From NCBI RefSeq assembly GCF_037414475.1, contig NZ_CP147913.1:9558501-9622500 (forward strand): DNA of 64,000 bases, written 5' to 3'. Of this stretch, positions 1 to 12,600 are shown one piece after another. The notes beneath the pieces were generated by a model that saw only the letters and a list, made by a program, of their open reading frames with translations, did no database searches and was not told the DNA's origin. Every line of letters begins with the position of its first letter. Position 1 is the first letter of the stretch. Position numbers and translations under genes: made by a program. This DNA is from Myxococcus stipitatus (GTDB lineage: Bacteria > Myxococcota > Myxococcia > Myxococcales > Myxococcaceae).

Positions 1-2
1 CC

Positions 3-3000
3 GCGGCGGTGGTGACGAAGCTGCACGCCCTGGGGCGGCGTGAAGGTGTCACGCCCTTCGTCAGCGTGCTCACCGCGCTGTCCACCGTGCTGCACCGCTG
101 GAGCGGCCAGGTGGACTTCGTCCTGGGCTCCGCCGTCTCGGGTCGTGATGTCCCGGGCATTCGTGGGCTGATGGGCGACTGCACCAACTTCGTCCCGCTG
201 CGTGTCCGCCTGCCGGCCGAAGCCTCCGTGACGAAGCTGCTCGCCTCGGTCAAACAGACCACGCTGGGGGCGCTGACCCACAGCCATTGCCCGTTCGACC
301 ACATCCTCGCGGCCGCGCAGCCCGGCTCGCAGCGGCGCGAGCTGTACAACGTCGCCTTCGTCCTCGACGACTACGACATCCCGCACGACGTGCCCATGGG
401 CAACGGGGTGACGCTCGATGTGGTGCTCCTGGACAACCGCACCACGGAGCTGGACCTGACCTTCGAGGCGACCCATCGCCCCGAAGGACTCCTCATCGGC
501 TGCAAGTACGCGTCGGACCTCTTCGACGCGGAGACCATCGACCGGCTGCTGGGCCACCTGGAAGTGGTGATGGCCGCCATGGCCGAATCCCCCGACCAGC
601 GCATCGCCGAACTCCCGCTCATGACGGAGGCCGAGCGTCAGCACGTCCTCCATGCCTGGAACCCGCGCGACGATGCGCCGAGCGATGGCACGTTGGTGGA
701 GCGCTTCGAGTCCCAGGTGGACCGTTCGCCGGACGCCATCGCCGTCACGTTCGAGTCGCGGCACCTCACATATCGGGAGCTGGATGCGCGGGCCAATCAG
801 GTGGCCCAGGCGCTGCTGCGCCACGGTGTGGGGCCGGATGTCCTGGTGGGCGTGTGCCTGGAGCGTGGGCCCGAGTTGGTGGTGGCCCTGCTGGGAATCC
901 TCAAGGCGGGTGGCGCCTACTTGCCGTTGGACCCGTCCTATCCCCGCGAGAACCTCGCGTTCATGCTGGAGGACGCGCAGGCCCCTGTCCTCATCACACA
1001 GACCTCGCTCGAGGACCGTGTTCCCGCGTCCAGTGCCGCCGTGGTGCGCATGGACGTGGACCTGCCGTCCACCGCCGCGCCCTCGCCACGCCCTCCGCGC
1101 TGCAACGCGCCGGGGGACCTCGCGTACGTCATCTACACCTCGGGCTCCACGGGGCGTCCCAAGGGCGTGATGGTCCGCCACGACAACGTCGTGCGCCTCT
1201 TCACGGCCACGGACCCGTGGTTCCACTTCAGCCCCGAGGATGTGTGGACGCTGTTCCACTCCTACGCGTTCGACTTCTCCGTCTGGGAACTCTGGGGCGC
1301 GCTGTTGTACGGCGGCCGCCTGGTGGTGGTGCCGTACTGGGTGAGCCGTTCACCCGAGGCGTTCCATCGGCTCCTCGCGGATGAGCGCGTCACCGTCCTC
1401 AACCAGACGCCCACCGCGTTCCGTCAGCTCATCCACGCCGAGCAGCAAGCCGCGCTGAGGGGGCCGGTCCCCACGCTGGCCCTGCGCTACGTCATCTTCG
1501 GCGGCGAAGCGCTCGACATGGCCGCGTTGCGTCCCTGGTTCGAGCGGCACGGCGATGAGAAGCCCACGCTCGTCAACATGTACGGCATCACCGAGACCAC
1601 GGTCCACGTCACCTACCGCCCCGTGCGGATGGCCGATGTGGATCGCCCCTGGTCCAGTGTGATTGGCCAGCCGATTCCGGACCTGCGGATCTACCTGCTG
1701 GACTCCGCGGGACAGCCTGTTCCCGTGGGTGTCCCCGGAGAGATTCACGTCGGTGGCGCGGGTGTCGCGCGCGGCTACCTGCGACGGCCCGAGCTCACCG
1801 CCGCCCGTTTCGTGGAGGACACCTTCGGCCCCGTGCGGGGGCGGAAGCTGTACCGCGCGGGTGACCTGGCTCGGCGCCTGGCCAATGGCGACCTGGAGTA
1901 CCTGGGCCGCATCGACAACCAGGTGAAGATTCGCGGCTTCCGTATCGAGCTGGGGGAAATCGAGTCGGCGCTGAGCACGCATCCCTCCGTGCGCGAGGCG
2001 GTGGTGATGGCTCGCGAGGACTCACCCGGCGACAAGCGGCTGGCGGCGTACGTCGTCCTGGGCGAACTGGACACCACCAGCACCGTCGAGCAGACGGCCC
2101 AGTGGAAGGCCGTCTACGACGAGACCTACGCCCAGGGCGAGCGCAGCGAAGACCCGACCTTCGACATCTCCGGTTGGAATGACAGCTACACCAGCGGCCC
2201 GCTGCCGTCCGAGCAGATGCGCGAGTGGGTGGACACCACGGTCCGGCAGATCCTCGCCCTGCGTCCGCGACGGATTCTGGAGCTCGGGTGCGGCACCGGC
2301 CTTCTGCTGTACCGCCTGGCTCCTCGGTGTGAGGCGTACTGGGGTGTGGACTTCGCCCGGCCGGCGCTGGACCGCATCGAGCGGCAGAAGGAGCGACTGG
2401 GCGAATCCCTCCGCTCCGTCCACCTGCTCCACCGGAGCGTCGATGACCTGTCGGGCATCGAGCCCGGCTCGTTCGACACCGTCATCCTGAACTCCGTCAT
2501 CCAGTACTTCCCGAGCGGCGACTACCTGCTCCAAGTGCTGCGTGGCGCGGTGTCCGTGCTGAAGCCTGGTGGCCGCATCTTCCTGGGCGACGTGCGCAAC
2601 CTGGAGCTGTTGGAGGCCTTCCGCGCCTCGGTTCGCCTGCACCGCGCGCCTCCGAACCTCCCGACGTCGCAGCTCCAATACCGCGTGCAACGCGACGTGC
2701 TGGCCGAGGAGGAGCTGGTCCTCTCGCCCACGTTCTTCACCTCGCTGACCGCGTGTCTGCCCGGAATCGCCCGGGTGGAGGTGCTGCCCAAGCACGGCCG
2801 TTATGACAACGAGCTGAGCCGCTTCCGCTACGAGGTCATCCTCCACGTGGGCGAGCCCACCGCGTCCGAGCGCCCCGAGTGGGTGGACGGGAGAGACCTG
2901 TCGTTGGAGTCGCTGCGCCAGCGGTTGGGGTCACAGCCGGAGCTGTTGGCCGTGCGTGGGTTGCCCAATGCGCGCGTCCTGGATGACACGCGCCTCGTCG

Positions 3001-3680
3001 AGCTGCTGTCGGGTTCCGGCAGGCCGCCCCATGTCGCCGCCGTGCGCGAAGTGCTCCGGGATTGGCCGGGGCGCGGCGTGGAACCCGAGGACCTCCATGC
3101 CCTCGGGGGCGCGCTGGGCTATCAGACGCAGGTGAGCTGGGCGGGCGCCCATGCCGATGGTGCTCTCGACGTGGTGTTCACTCGCGCCGGGACGACGGCG
3201 CGGCTCGACCTGACGCCCGCAGAGGCCGTGCTTTCCACGCGGCTCGCCAATGACCCGCTGCGTGGGGCCCGGAGCGCTCGCGAAGTGGCGCGCATCCGCC
3301 AGACCCTGACGGAGCGGCTGCCTTCGCACATGGTGCCGTCCGCCTTCGTGGTGTTGCCGTCCCTGCCGCTGACGCCTAGCGGCAAGGTGAATCGCGCCGC
3401 GCTGCCCATGCCCGAGGCGGACCGCTCCGTCATCGAGGATGAGTACGTCGCGCCGCGGAACCCGATGGAAGAGACCGTGGCCCGAATCTTCTCGGAGGTG
3501 CTCGGCCACTCCCGCGTGGGCGCGCGCGATGACTTCTTCGCGCTGGGGGGCCACTCGCTGTTGGCCACCCAGGTGGTGACCCGGCTGCGTGCACAGCACG
3601 GCGTCTCGTTGTCGCTGCGCGTGCTCTTCGAGGCTCCCACCGTGGAGCGCCTCGCCGAGCGCATCGCCTCCATGCAGGGG
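3..3680 (+). other. NRPS module 1: partial C - A(Thr) with N-methyltransferase - PCP
   Basis: C-domain C-terminal half (3 to about 620), then A (about 630-3410), then PCP (about 3440-3665, GGHSL at 3547-3561). The ten specificity-code residues, read by aligning to GrsA-Phe (motifs near 1268, 1395, 1500 and 1576-1606), are DFWNIGMVHK, the classical threonine code. Between A8 and A9 sits an N-methyltransferase (about 2080-2860) with SAM motif ELGCGTG at 2278-2300, so the unit should be N-methyl-threonine. This C remnant lacks the GFFVNT-type block seen in most of the other C domains and has GDCTNF instead, so it may belong to a different C subclass. Thr assignment strong; methylation well supported. 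Confidence 0.9.
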
Positions 3681-6600
3681 ACGTCCGCCGCGAACGCGAG
3701 CGACGTGCTCCCGCTGGAGCGCTTGCCTCGCGGCGAAGCGATGGAGCCGCTCGCGGTGTCGTTCGCGCAACAGCGGCTCTGGTTCCTGGAGCAGCTCCAG
3801 CCCGGAGCGGCGGCCTACAACATCCCCATCGCCTTGCGGCTGACGGGACGTCTCCACGTGGAGTCTCTGCGCCGGACCTTCGCGGAGATTGTTCGCCGGC
3901 ACGAGCCGCTGCGCACCACCTTCGCGCCTCGCGACGGGCAGCCCGTGCAGCTCGTTCATCCCGCGCCCGAGTCGTGGCTCCTGTCGGTCGAAGACCTCTC
4001 GGCGCTGGAGCCCTCGGCACGCGAGGAGGCCGTGCGGCGCCGGGTCTCCGAGGAGGCACACCAGCCGTTCGACCTGGAGCGCGGACCGCTACTGCGGACC
4101 GCCCTCCTCCGCCTTGGCGACGAGGAGCACCGGTTGCTCTTGTGCATGCACCACATCGTCTCCGACGGTTGGTCCATGGGCGTGCTGGTGCGCGAGGTGG
4201 CCACGCTCTATGCAGCCATGTCGAGTGGCAAGGAGTCCTCCCTCCCATCGCTCCCCGTTCAGTACGCCGACTACGCGGCCTGGCAGCGGAAGTCGCTGGT
4301 GAGCGACGCCGCGGGCTCGCAGCTCGAGTGGTGGCGGGCGCGTGTCCAGGGGACTCCCGTGCTGGACCTGCCCACGGACTTCCCTCGCCCCGCGATGCGG
4401 AGCACTCGAGGCGCCACGAAGTTCTTCACGCTGCCGGCTTCGCTGGTCGCCGGACTCGAGAAGCTGGGACAGTCGGAGGGCGCCACGCTCTTCATGGTCC
4501 TGCTGGCCGGCTGGCAGACCCTGCTCTCCCGCTACTCGGGGCAGACGGAATTCTGCGTGGGCACACCGGTGGCCCATCGCACGCGGCCTGAGCTCGAGAG
4601 CCTGATTGGCTTCTTCGTCAACACGCTTGCGCTGCGCTCGCGGACCGACGGCGATCCGACGTTCGTGGAGCTGGTGGGCCGGGTCCGGGAGGAGTCGCTG
4701 GCCGCGTTCGCACACCAGGACGTGCCCTTCGACCGGCTCGTCGAGGCGCTCGGAGGCGAGCGTGACCTGGCGCGGACCCCGGTCTTCCAATCCGCGTTCG
4801 TCCTCCAGAACGCGCCGATTCCTCCGCCCGCGTTGCCGGGGCTGAGCGTGGAAGTCCTTTCGACGGTGACGGATACGTCCAAGTTCGACGTCACCGTGTC
4901 GCTGCTCGAGCGCCAGGGGGCTCTGGAGGGCCAGCTTGAGTACAGCCTGGACCTCTTCACGCCGGACACCGCGCAGCGCATGGCCGACCACTTCCTGCGC
5001 CTGCTCGCGGGAGTCGTCGAGAATGCCCAGCGCAGGCTCTCCGCCCTCCCGCTGATGTCCGATGCCGATCGGCACCAGGTGCTCGTCGCCTGGAATGACA
5101 CCCGCGTCGAGTACCCCTCCAACACCACGCTTCACGCGAGCTTCACCTCTCGACTCCTCGCGACGCCTGAAGCCGTGGCGGTGGTGGACCAGGGCCGGAC
5201 GCTCACCTATCGCGAACTGGAGGCTCGCTCCAACCAACTCGCCCGGCACCTCGTGTCCCTGGGGCTTGGGACCGAGCCTCGCGTGGGTCTGGCTCTGTCC
5301 CGGAGCCTGGAGCTCGTGGTGGGAATGCTCGCGGTCGTCAAGGCGGGGGGCGGCTACGTGCCCCTGGACCTGGCGTGGCCCGAGAAGCGGCTGGCCCATG
5401 TCATCGCGGACGCGGGCCTCTCGGCCGTGTTGACCCTGGCGGCCACCGCCTCCTCGCTGGAGAACCGTGGCCTCGCGTTGGTGCGCGTGGATTCCGACGC
5501 GGAGCGTGTCTCGCGTCAGCCGATGGAGCCGTGCGCCGTGCCCGTGAGCCCGGACCAGCTCGCGTACATCGCGTACACGTCTGGTTCGACGGGCATGCCC
5601 AAGGGCGTGGCCATCTCGCATCGCGCGGTGCTGCGGCTGGTGTCCGGCATGGGCTTCACCCGGGGACCCGAGGACGTGGTCCTCCAGGTGTCGACGCCGA
5701 CGTTCGATCCCCTCGCGCTCGAGGTGTGGGGTGCGCTGGTGTTTGGCGCGCGGATCGTCGTGTACCCGCCGGGGCCTCCCGAGCCGGCGGAGCTCGCGCG
5801 CATCGTCGTCGAGCAAGGCGTGAACACCTCCGTCATGGTCACGGCGCTGTTCGATGTCCTGCAGCAGCAGCAGCCGGAGGCCCTCTCCCGGATTCATCAC
5901 CTCTTCGTGGGTGGCGAGGTCATGCCCATCCCGCGCGCGCGTGAGCGTCTGGCCCAGGGCAGGTCGCTCTTCAACGTCTACGGCCCCACGGAAGTCTCGG
6001 TCCTTTCGTCGCAACAGCACGTGAAGCCGGGCGATGAGCTGGGCGATTCCATCTCCATCGGCCGGCCCCTGCCCAACACGCAGCTCTACGTGCTGGACGC
6101 GAGCCTCCAGCCCGTGCCCGTGGGTGTCCCGGGTGAGCTGTTCATCGGTGGACCGGGACTCGCTCGGGGCTATCAGAATCAGCCCGGGCACACCGCCGAG
6201 CGCTTCGTTCCGCACCCCTTCGCCTCCGCGCCGGGCGAGCGCCTCTACCGCTCGGGTGACCGCGTGCGGTGGCGCAAGGACGGCACGCTCGAGTTCCTCG
6301 GGCGCATCGACTTCCAGGTGAAGGTGCGCGGCTTCCGCATCGAGCTGGGAGAAATCGAAGCGGCCGTGCGTGCCCATCCGGGCATCGGTGAAGCCATCGT
6401 GGTGGTGCGCGAGGTCGCGCCCCGAGACAAGCGCCTGGTGGCGTACGTCACCCCCGCGACCGCGGACGTGGAGGCCTTGCGCTCCCACCTGCGCCAGAGT
6501 CTGCCCGAGTACATGGTGCCGACCGCGTTCGTGACGCTGTCCGCGCTGCCGCAGACTTCGCATGGCAAGGTGGACCGGAAGGCCCTGCCGGCACCGACCT

Positions 6601-9600
6601 TCACCGGGGGAGACTCGACCTTCGAGGCGCCCCAGACGGAGCTCCAGCAACAGCTCGCGGAGGTGTTCCGCGAGGTGCTGCACGTCGAGTGCATCGGCCT
6701 GCACGACGACTTCTTCGTCCTGGGTGGCCACTCGCTGCTGGCCACGCAGGTGGTGACGCGAGTCCGAGATCGCCTGGGAGGCGCGCTGTCCCTCCGGACC
6801 TTCTTCGAGGCGCCCACCGTGGCGCGGCTCGCGGAGCGGCTCGAGGCGGCACGTGCCACGGCTTCCTCGGCCACCGTGTTGCCTCCCTTGGTCTCGATTC
6901 CGAGGCTCCCGCAGGGGATGGGGTTGTCGTACGCCCAGCAGCGGCTCTGGTTCATGAACCAGCTCCAACCGGGGCTCGTCGCCTTCAACATGCCGGCTGC
7001 GCTGCGGCTGCGGGGCCCGCTCCACGCGGACGTGCTGAGCCGTGCCTTCCTGGAGGTCGTCCGCCGTCACGAGGTGCTGCGCACCACCTTCACGACCCAT
7101 GAGGGGCAGCCGGTTCAGCGCATCCAGCCGGTCCCCTCGCAGTGGCCGTTGGAGGTCGAGGACCTGCGCGTGCTGTCTCCATCCGAGCGCGAGGCCGTTG
7201 CCGCCCGGAGAATCAGCGAGGAGGCCCACCACGCCTTCGACCTGGAGCATGGCCCGCTGCTGCGCACCCGCCTGTTGCGGCTTGGGGAGCAGGAGCACGT
7301 GCTCCTGCTGTGCATCCACCACATCATCGCGGATGGCTGGTCCGTGGATGTGCTCGTGCGCGAGGTGGCGGAGGCCCACTCGGCGCTGCTGGAGAACAGG
7401 GCTCCCGCGTTGCCCGAGCTGACCGTTCAGTACGCCGACTTCGCGGCGTGGGAGCGGCGGGTCCTGGATGCGGGCGCGGCGAACACTCACCTCGAATGGT
7501 GGCGCTCACGACTCCAGGGGGCTCCCGTGCTGGAGCTGCCCACGGACCACCCGCGCCCGGCATCGCGCACCTTCGACGGCGCGCTGTACTCCTTCACGTT
7601 GCCCGCGAGGTTGGTCTCGCGATTGGAGTCGCTGGCACGTGAGCAGGGCGTGACGCTCTACATGGTCCTGATGACCGGCTGGCAGGCGCTGCTCTCTCGG
7701 TACTCGGGACAGCGGGACCTGACCACGGGAACCACCGTGGGCCACCGCGAGCGTCCGGAGCTCGAAGGGCTGATCGGCTTCTTCGTCAACACCGTGCCGC
7801 TGCGTTTCCAGTGGGACGAGGACCCCACGGTCGCCACGATGCTGGGACAGGTGAAGGACGTGGCCTTGTCCGCATTCGCGCACCAGGACGTGTCCTTCGA
7901 CCGGATGGTGGAGGCGCTGGGCGGAGAGCGGGACCTCTCCCGCACGCCTCTGTTCCAGACCCTGTTCGTCCTCCAGAACACGCCCATGCGCGCGCCGTCG
8001 CTCACGGGCATGCAGGTGGAGCTGCTGCCGAGCTTCACCCGGACCTCGCGCTACGACCTCACCCTCTCCCTCGTGGAGAAGGACGGCGCGTTGGAGGGGC
8101 AGTTCGAGTACAGCACCGACCTCTTCACGGAAGCGACCATCCGCCGCATGGTCGAGCACTTCGGTGTGCTGCTCGACGCGGTGGCGTATGGCGGCCTGGA
8201 GCAACACCTCAGCCAGCTTCCGCTGATGACCGAGGCGGAGCGGCGGCGCGTCCTGACCACGTGGAATGAGACCCGCGTGGAGCTGCCCGCCCAGGCGACG
8301 ATTCCGGCGCTGTTCTCGGTCCAGGTCACGCGGACTCCCTCCGCCGTGGCCGTGGAGCATGAGGGCCGGACCCTCACTTACGCGCAGCTCGATGCGCGCT
8401 CGAACCAGCTCGCGCACCACCTGCGCGGCCTGGGGCTGGGTGTGGAGTCGCGCGTGGGCGTGTGCCTCCACCGCGGACTGGACCAGATCGTCGCCGTGCT
8501 GGGCATCCTGAAGGCCGGTGGCTGCTACGTGCCGCTGGACCCGTCTTACCCCGCGCAGCGGCTCGCGTTCCTGTTCGAGGACTCCGGCGTGGCCGCGGTG
8601 CTCACGCAGCAGTCGCTGGAGGACGAACTCCCCGCGGGCTCGCAGCCCCTGGTGTCCCTGGACTCCGAATGGAGCGTCATCGCGCGCCAGCCCACGAGCC
8701 CGGTGCGCGCGGATGTGGGGCCGGACAACCTGGCGTATGTCACCTACACGTCCGGCTCGACGGGCAAGCCCAAGGGCGTGGCGGTTCCCCATCGCGGCGT
8801 CGTGCGCTTGCTCACGAACGCGCGCTTCGTGGACCTGGGGCCCAAGGAAGTGGTCCTCCAACTCGCGCCCCTGGCCTTCGATGCCTCGACGCTCGAGGTC
8901 TGGGGGGCGCTGCTGCATGGTGGCCGCCTGGTTGTCTATCCACACGCGACGCCGGACCTGAAGGAGCTGGGTGAGGCCCTGGTCCGGCATCAGGTCTCGC
9001 TGCTGTGGCTGACCGCCGCGCTGTTCGACCAGATGCAGCAGCATCAGCCGGAAGCACTCGCCCGTGTCCCGCAGCTCCTCGCGGGTGGTGATGTGCTCCC
9101 GGTCCCCCGTGTTCGTGAACGCCTGGCGAGTGGCCAGGGCCTCGTGAACGGCTATGGCCCCACGGAGGGCACCACCTTCACGGCATGCCATCGGCTGTCG
9201 CCCGGTGACGAGGTTGGGAACACCGTCTCCATCGGCCGCCCCATCGGGAACACCCAGGTCTTCGTCCTGGACGAGAACCTGCACCCGGTCCCCGTGGGGG
9301 TCCCGGGTGAGCTGTTCATCGGGGGCGAGGGCCTGGCCCGAGGCTATCTGGGACAGCCCGCCCTCACGGCCGAGCGCTTCGTCCCCCACCCCTTCGCCAC
9401 GACGCCAGGGGCTCGGCTCTACCGCTCCGGTGACCGGGTGCGCTGGGCCGAGGACGGCACGCTGACGTTCCTGGGCCGCGTCGACTTCCAGGTGAAGGTG
9501 CGGGGCTTCCGTATCGAGCCCGGCGAAATCGAGGCCGTGTTGCGAGGCCATCCCGGCGTCGTCGAGGCATCGGTGCTGGTCCGCGAGGACACCCCGGGTG

Positions 9601-12600
9601 ACAAGCGCCTGGTGGCGTACGTCGTACCCTCGACGTTGGAGCACGGCGCCCTGCGCGAGCATCTGCGCCGTCAGCTTCCCGAGTACATGGTGCCGGCCGC
9701 GTGGGTCGCGCTCGATGCGCTGCCCCTGTCCGCGAACGGAAAGGTCGACCGCAAGGCGTTGCCCCCGCCGGAGGTCTCCTCGGGGTTGGCTGTCTCGGAA
9801 GAGTCCCTCACGCTCCTCCAGCAGCAGCTCGCGGCACTGTTCCGCGAGGTGTTGAAGGTGGACCGGGTGGGCCCGAACGACGACTTCTTCGAACTGGGCG
9901 GCCACTCCTTGCTGGCCACGCAGCTCGTGACGCGAGTACGCGCGCGGTTCGACGTGGACCTGCCCCTGCGCATGTTGTTCGAGACCCCGACCCTGGCCGG
10001 GCTCGCACAGCGAATCGAGTCGCTCATGCTCGGCGCCTCGCGCTCCACCATGCCTCCATTGGTCGCGGTGGCGCGAAGCGAGTCCTTGCCGCTGTCATTC
10101 GCTCAGCAGCGACTGTGGCTCCTGGAGCAGCTCCAGCCAGGGCAGGCGGTCTACAACGTTCCCGTGGCGCTGCGGCTGTCGGGCACGCTCGACGTGGACG
10201 TGCTGCGAGAGACGTTCGCCACGCTGGTGCTGCGGCACGAGGTGCTCCGGACCACGTTCGGTGCGCATGAGGGACTGCCGTTCCAGCGCATCCAACCCGC
10301 CCCGACGCGCTGGTCGCTGCCTGTCGAGGACTTGAGCGCGCTGGAGCCGTCGATGCGCGAGGCGGCGCTCCGCGTCCGGATGAACGACGAGGCGCATCAC
10401 CGGTTCGACCTCCAGACGGGCCCGCTGCTGCGCACCGTGCTCGTCCGCCTGTCGGCCACCGAGCACGTGCTGCTCTTGTGCATGCACCACATCGTCTCGG
10501 ACGGCTGGTCCATGGGCGTGCTGGTGAACGAGGTGGCCTCCATCTACGAGGCCATCTCCGCGGGCCGCGAGGTCCCCCTGCCCGAGCTGCCCGTGCAGTA
10601 CGCGGACTTCGCCGCGTGGCAGCGGCAATGGGTCCAGACGGAGGGAATCCAGAAGCAGCTCGAAGCGCAGCGCGCCCGCTTCACTGGGGCGCCGGCGTTG
10701 GAGCTGCCCGCGGACACCGTCCGGCCCACGACTCGGACGATTCGAGGCGCCAGCCACTTCTTCTCCCTGCCCCCGGAGTTGGTGGCGGGGCTGGAGAAGC
10801 TCGCCCGCGACGAAGGGGCCACGCTGTACATGGTCCTGCTCGCCGCGTTCGAGGTGGTGCTGTCGCGCTACTCGCGGCAGGACGATTTCTGCGTGGGAAG
10901 TCCGGTCGCCCAGCGCACCCGGTCCGAGCTCGAGCCGCTCATCGGCTTCTTCGTCAACACGCTGGTGCTGCGCGCTCGCGTGGATGGAAACCCGACGTTC
11001 CGTGAGCTGGTGGCACGGGTCCGCGAGGAGTCGCTGGCCGCGTATGTCCACCAGGACGTGCCGTTCGACCAGCTCGTGGAGTCCCTGGGGGGTGAGCGCG
11101 AGGGCCGCAAGTCTCCGCTCATCCAGGTGATGTTCGCGCTCCAGAACGCGCCCATGCGGCCTCCCGCGTTGCCGGGTGTGCAGGTGGACGTCCTGAAGAC
11201 CGCGACGAACACGGCGCGTCTCGACCTCACGATGTCGCTGATGGAGCAGACGGGGGGCGGGCTCGACGGCGCGCTGGAGTACAGCCTCGACCTGTTCTCA
11301 TCCGCGTCCGCCGAGCGGCTGAGCCGCCACTTCCGCGTCCTGTTGGAGGCGGTGGTGCGCGACGCCGCCATGCCCATCGGGCTCCTGCCGCTGATGGATG
11401 AGGCGGAGCAGCGGAAGGTGTTGGTGGAGTTCCAGGGCCGCACGGAGGCGTACCCGAGGGACGTGACGCTGCACGGGCTCATCGAGGAGCAGGTCCGGCG
11501 CACTCCGGCCGCCGAGGCCGTGCGCTTCGAGGACAGCACGCTCAGCTACGCGCAGCTGGACGCGAGGGCGAACCAGCTCGCGCACCACCTGCGCACGTTG
11601 GGCGCACGCCCTGGAGTCCTGGTGGGCGTGTGTCTGGAGCGCTCGCTGGACCTGGTGGTGGCGCTGCTCGGCGTCATGAAGTCGGGCGCGGCCTACGTGC
11701 CGTTGGACCCGGGCTACCCGCGCGAGCGGTTGGCGGGAATGGTGGAGGACGCGGATGCCCCCGTGGTCCTCACGCATGAGCGCCTGAAGTCCATGCTGTC
11801 GCAGAACACCTCCCGAGTGGTGTGCCTGGACACGGAGTGGGCGAGCATCTCGCGCCACCCAGCCTCCGTCCCCACGCCGCTCGCGGGTCCCCAGTCGCTG
11901 GCCTACGTCATCTTCACCTCGGGTTCGACGGGAAGGCCCAAGGGGGCGATGAACCGCCATGAGGCCATCATCAACCGGCTGAAGTGGCTCCAGCAGGAGG
12001 ACGCGCTGACGAGCGCGGACACCGTGCTGCAGAAGACGCCGTTCAGCTTCGACGTGTCCGTGTGGGAGTTCTTCTGGCCGTTGATGACGGGCGCGCGGTT
12101 GCTCGTATCTCGGCCTGGAGGCCATCAGGATTCGGCCTACCTGGTGAAGCTGTTGCTCGAGCAGCGCGTCACCACGGTGCACTTCGTGCCGTCGATGATG
12201 CGGGCCTTCCTGGAGGAGCCAGGGCTGGAGACGTTGACGCACCTCAAGCGCGTGGTGTGCAGCGGCGAAGCGCTCACGGTGGACCTCGTGACGAAGGCCC
12301 ACGCGAGGCTGCCGGCCAGCGTGGAGGTGCTCAACCTCTACGGCCCGACGGAGGCCGCGGTGGAGGTGAGTTACTTCCACTGCAAGCGAGGCGACTCGAG
12401 GACCAGCATCCCCATTGGACGGCCGGTGGCGAACACCCGGCTCTACGTCCTGGATGGACACGGACAGCCGACCCCGCTGGGGGTGCCCGGTGAACTCTTC
12501 ATCGGCGGCATCCAGGTGGGCCAGGGCTACTGGCGCAAGCCGCAGCTCACCGCGGAGCGTTTCATCCCGGACGCGTTCTCTTCCGAGAAGGACGCGCGGT

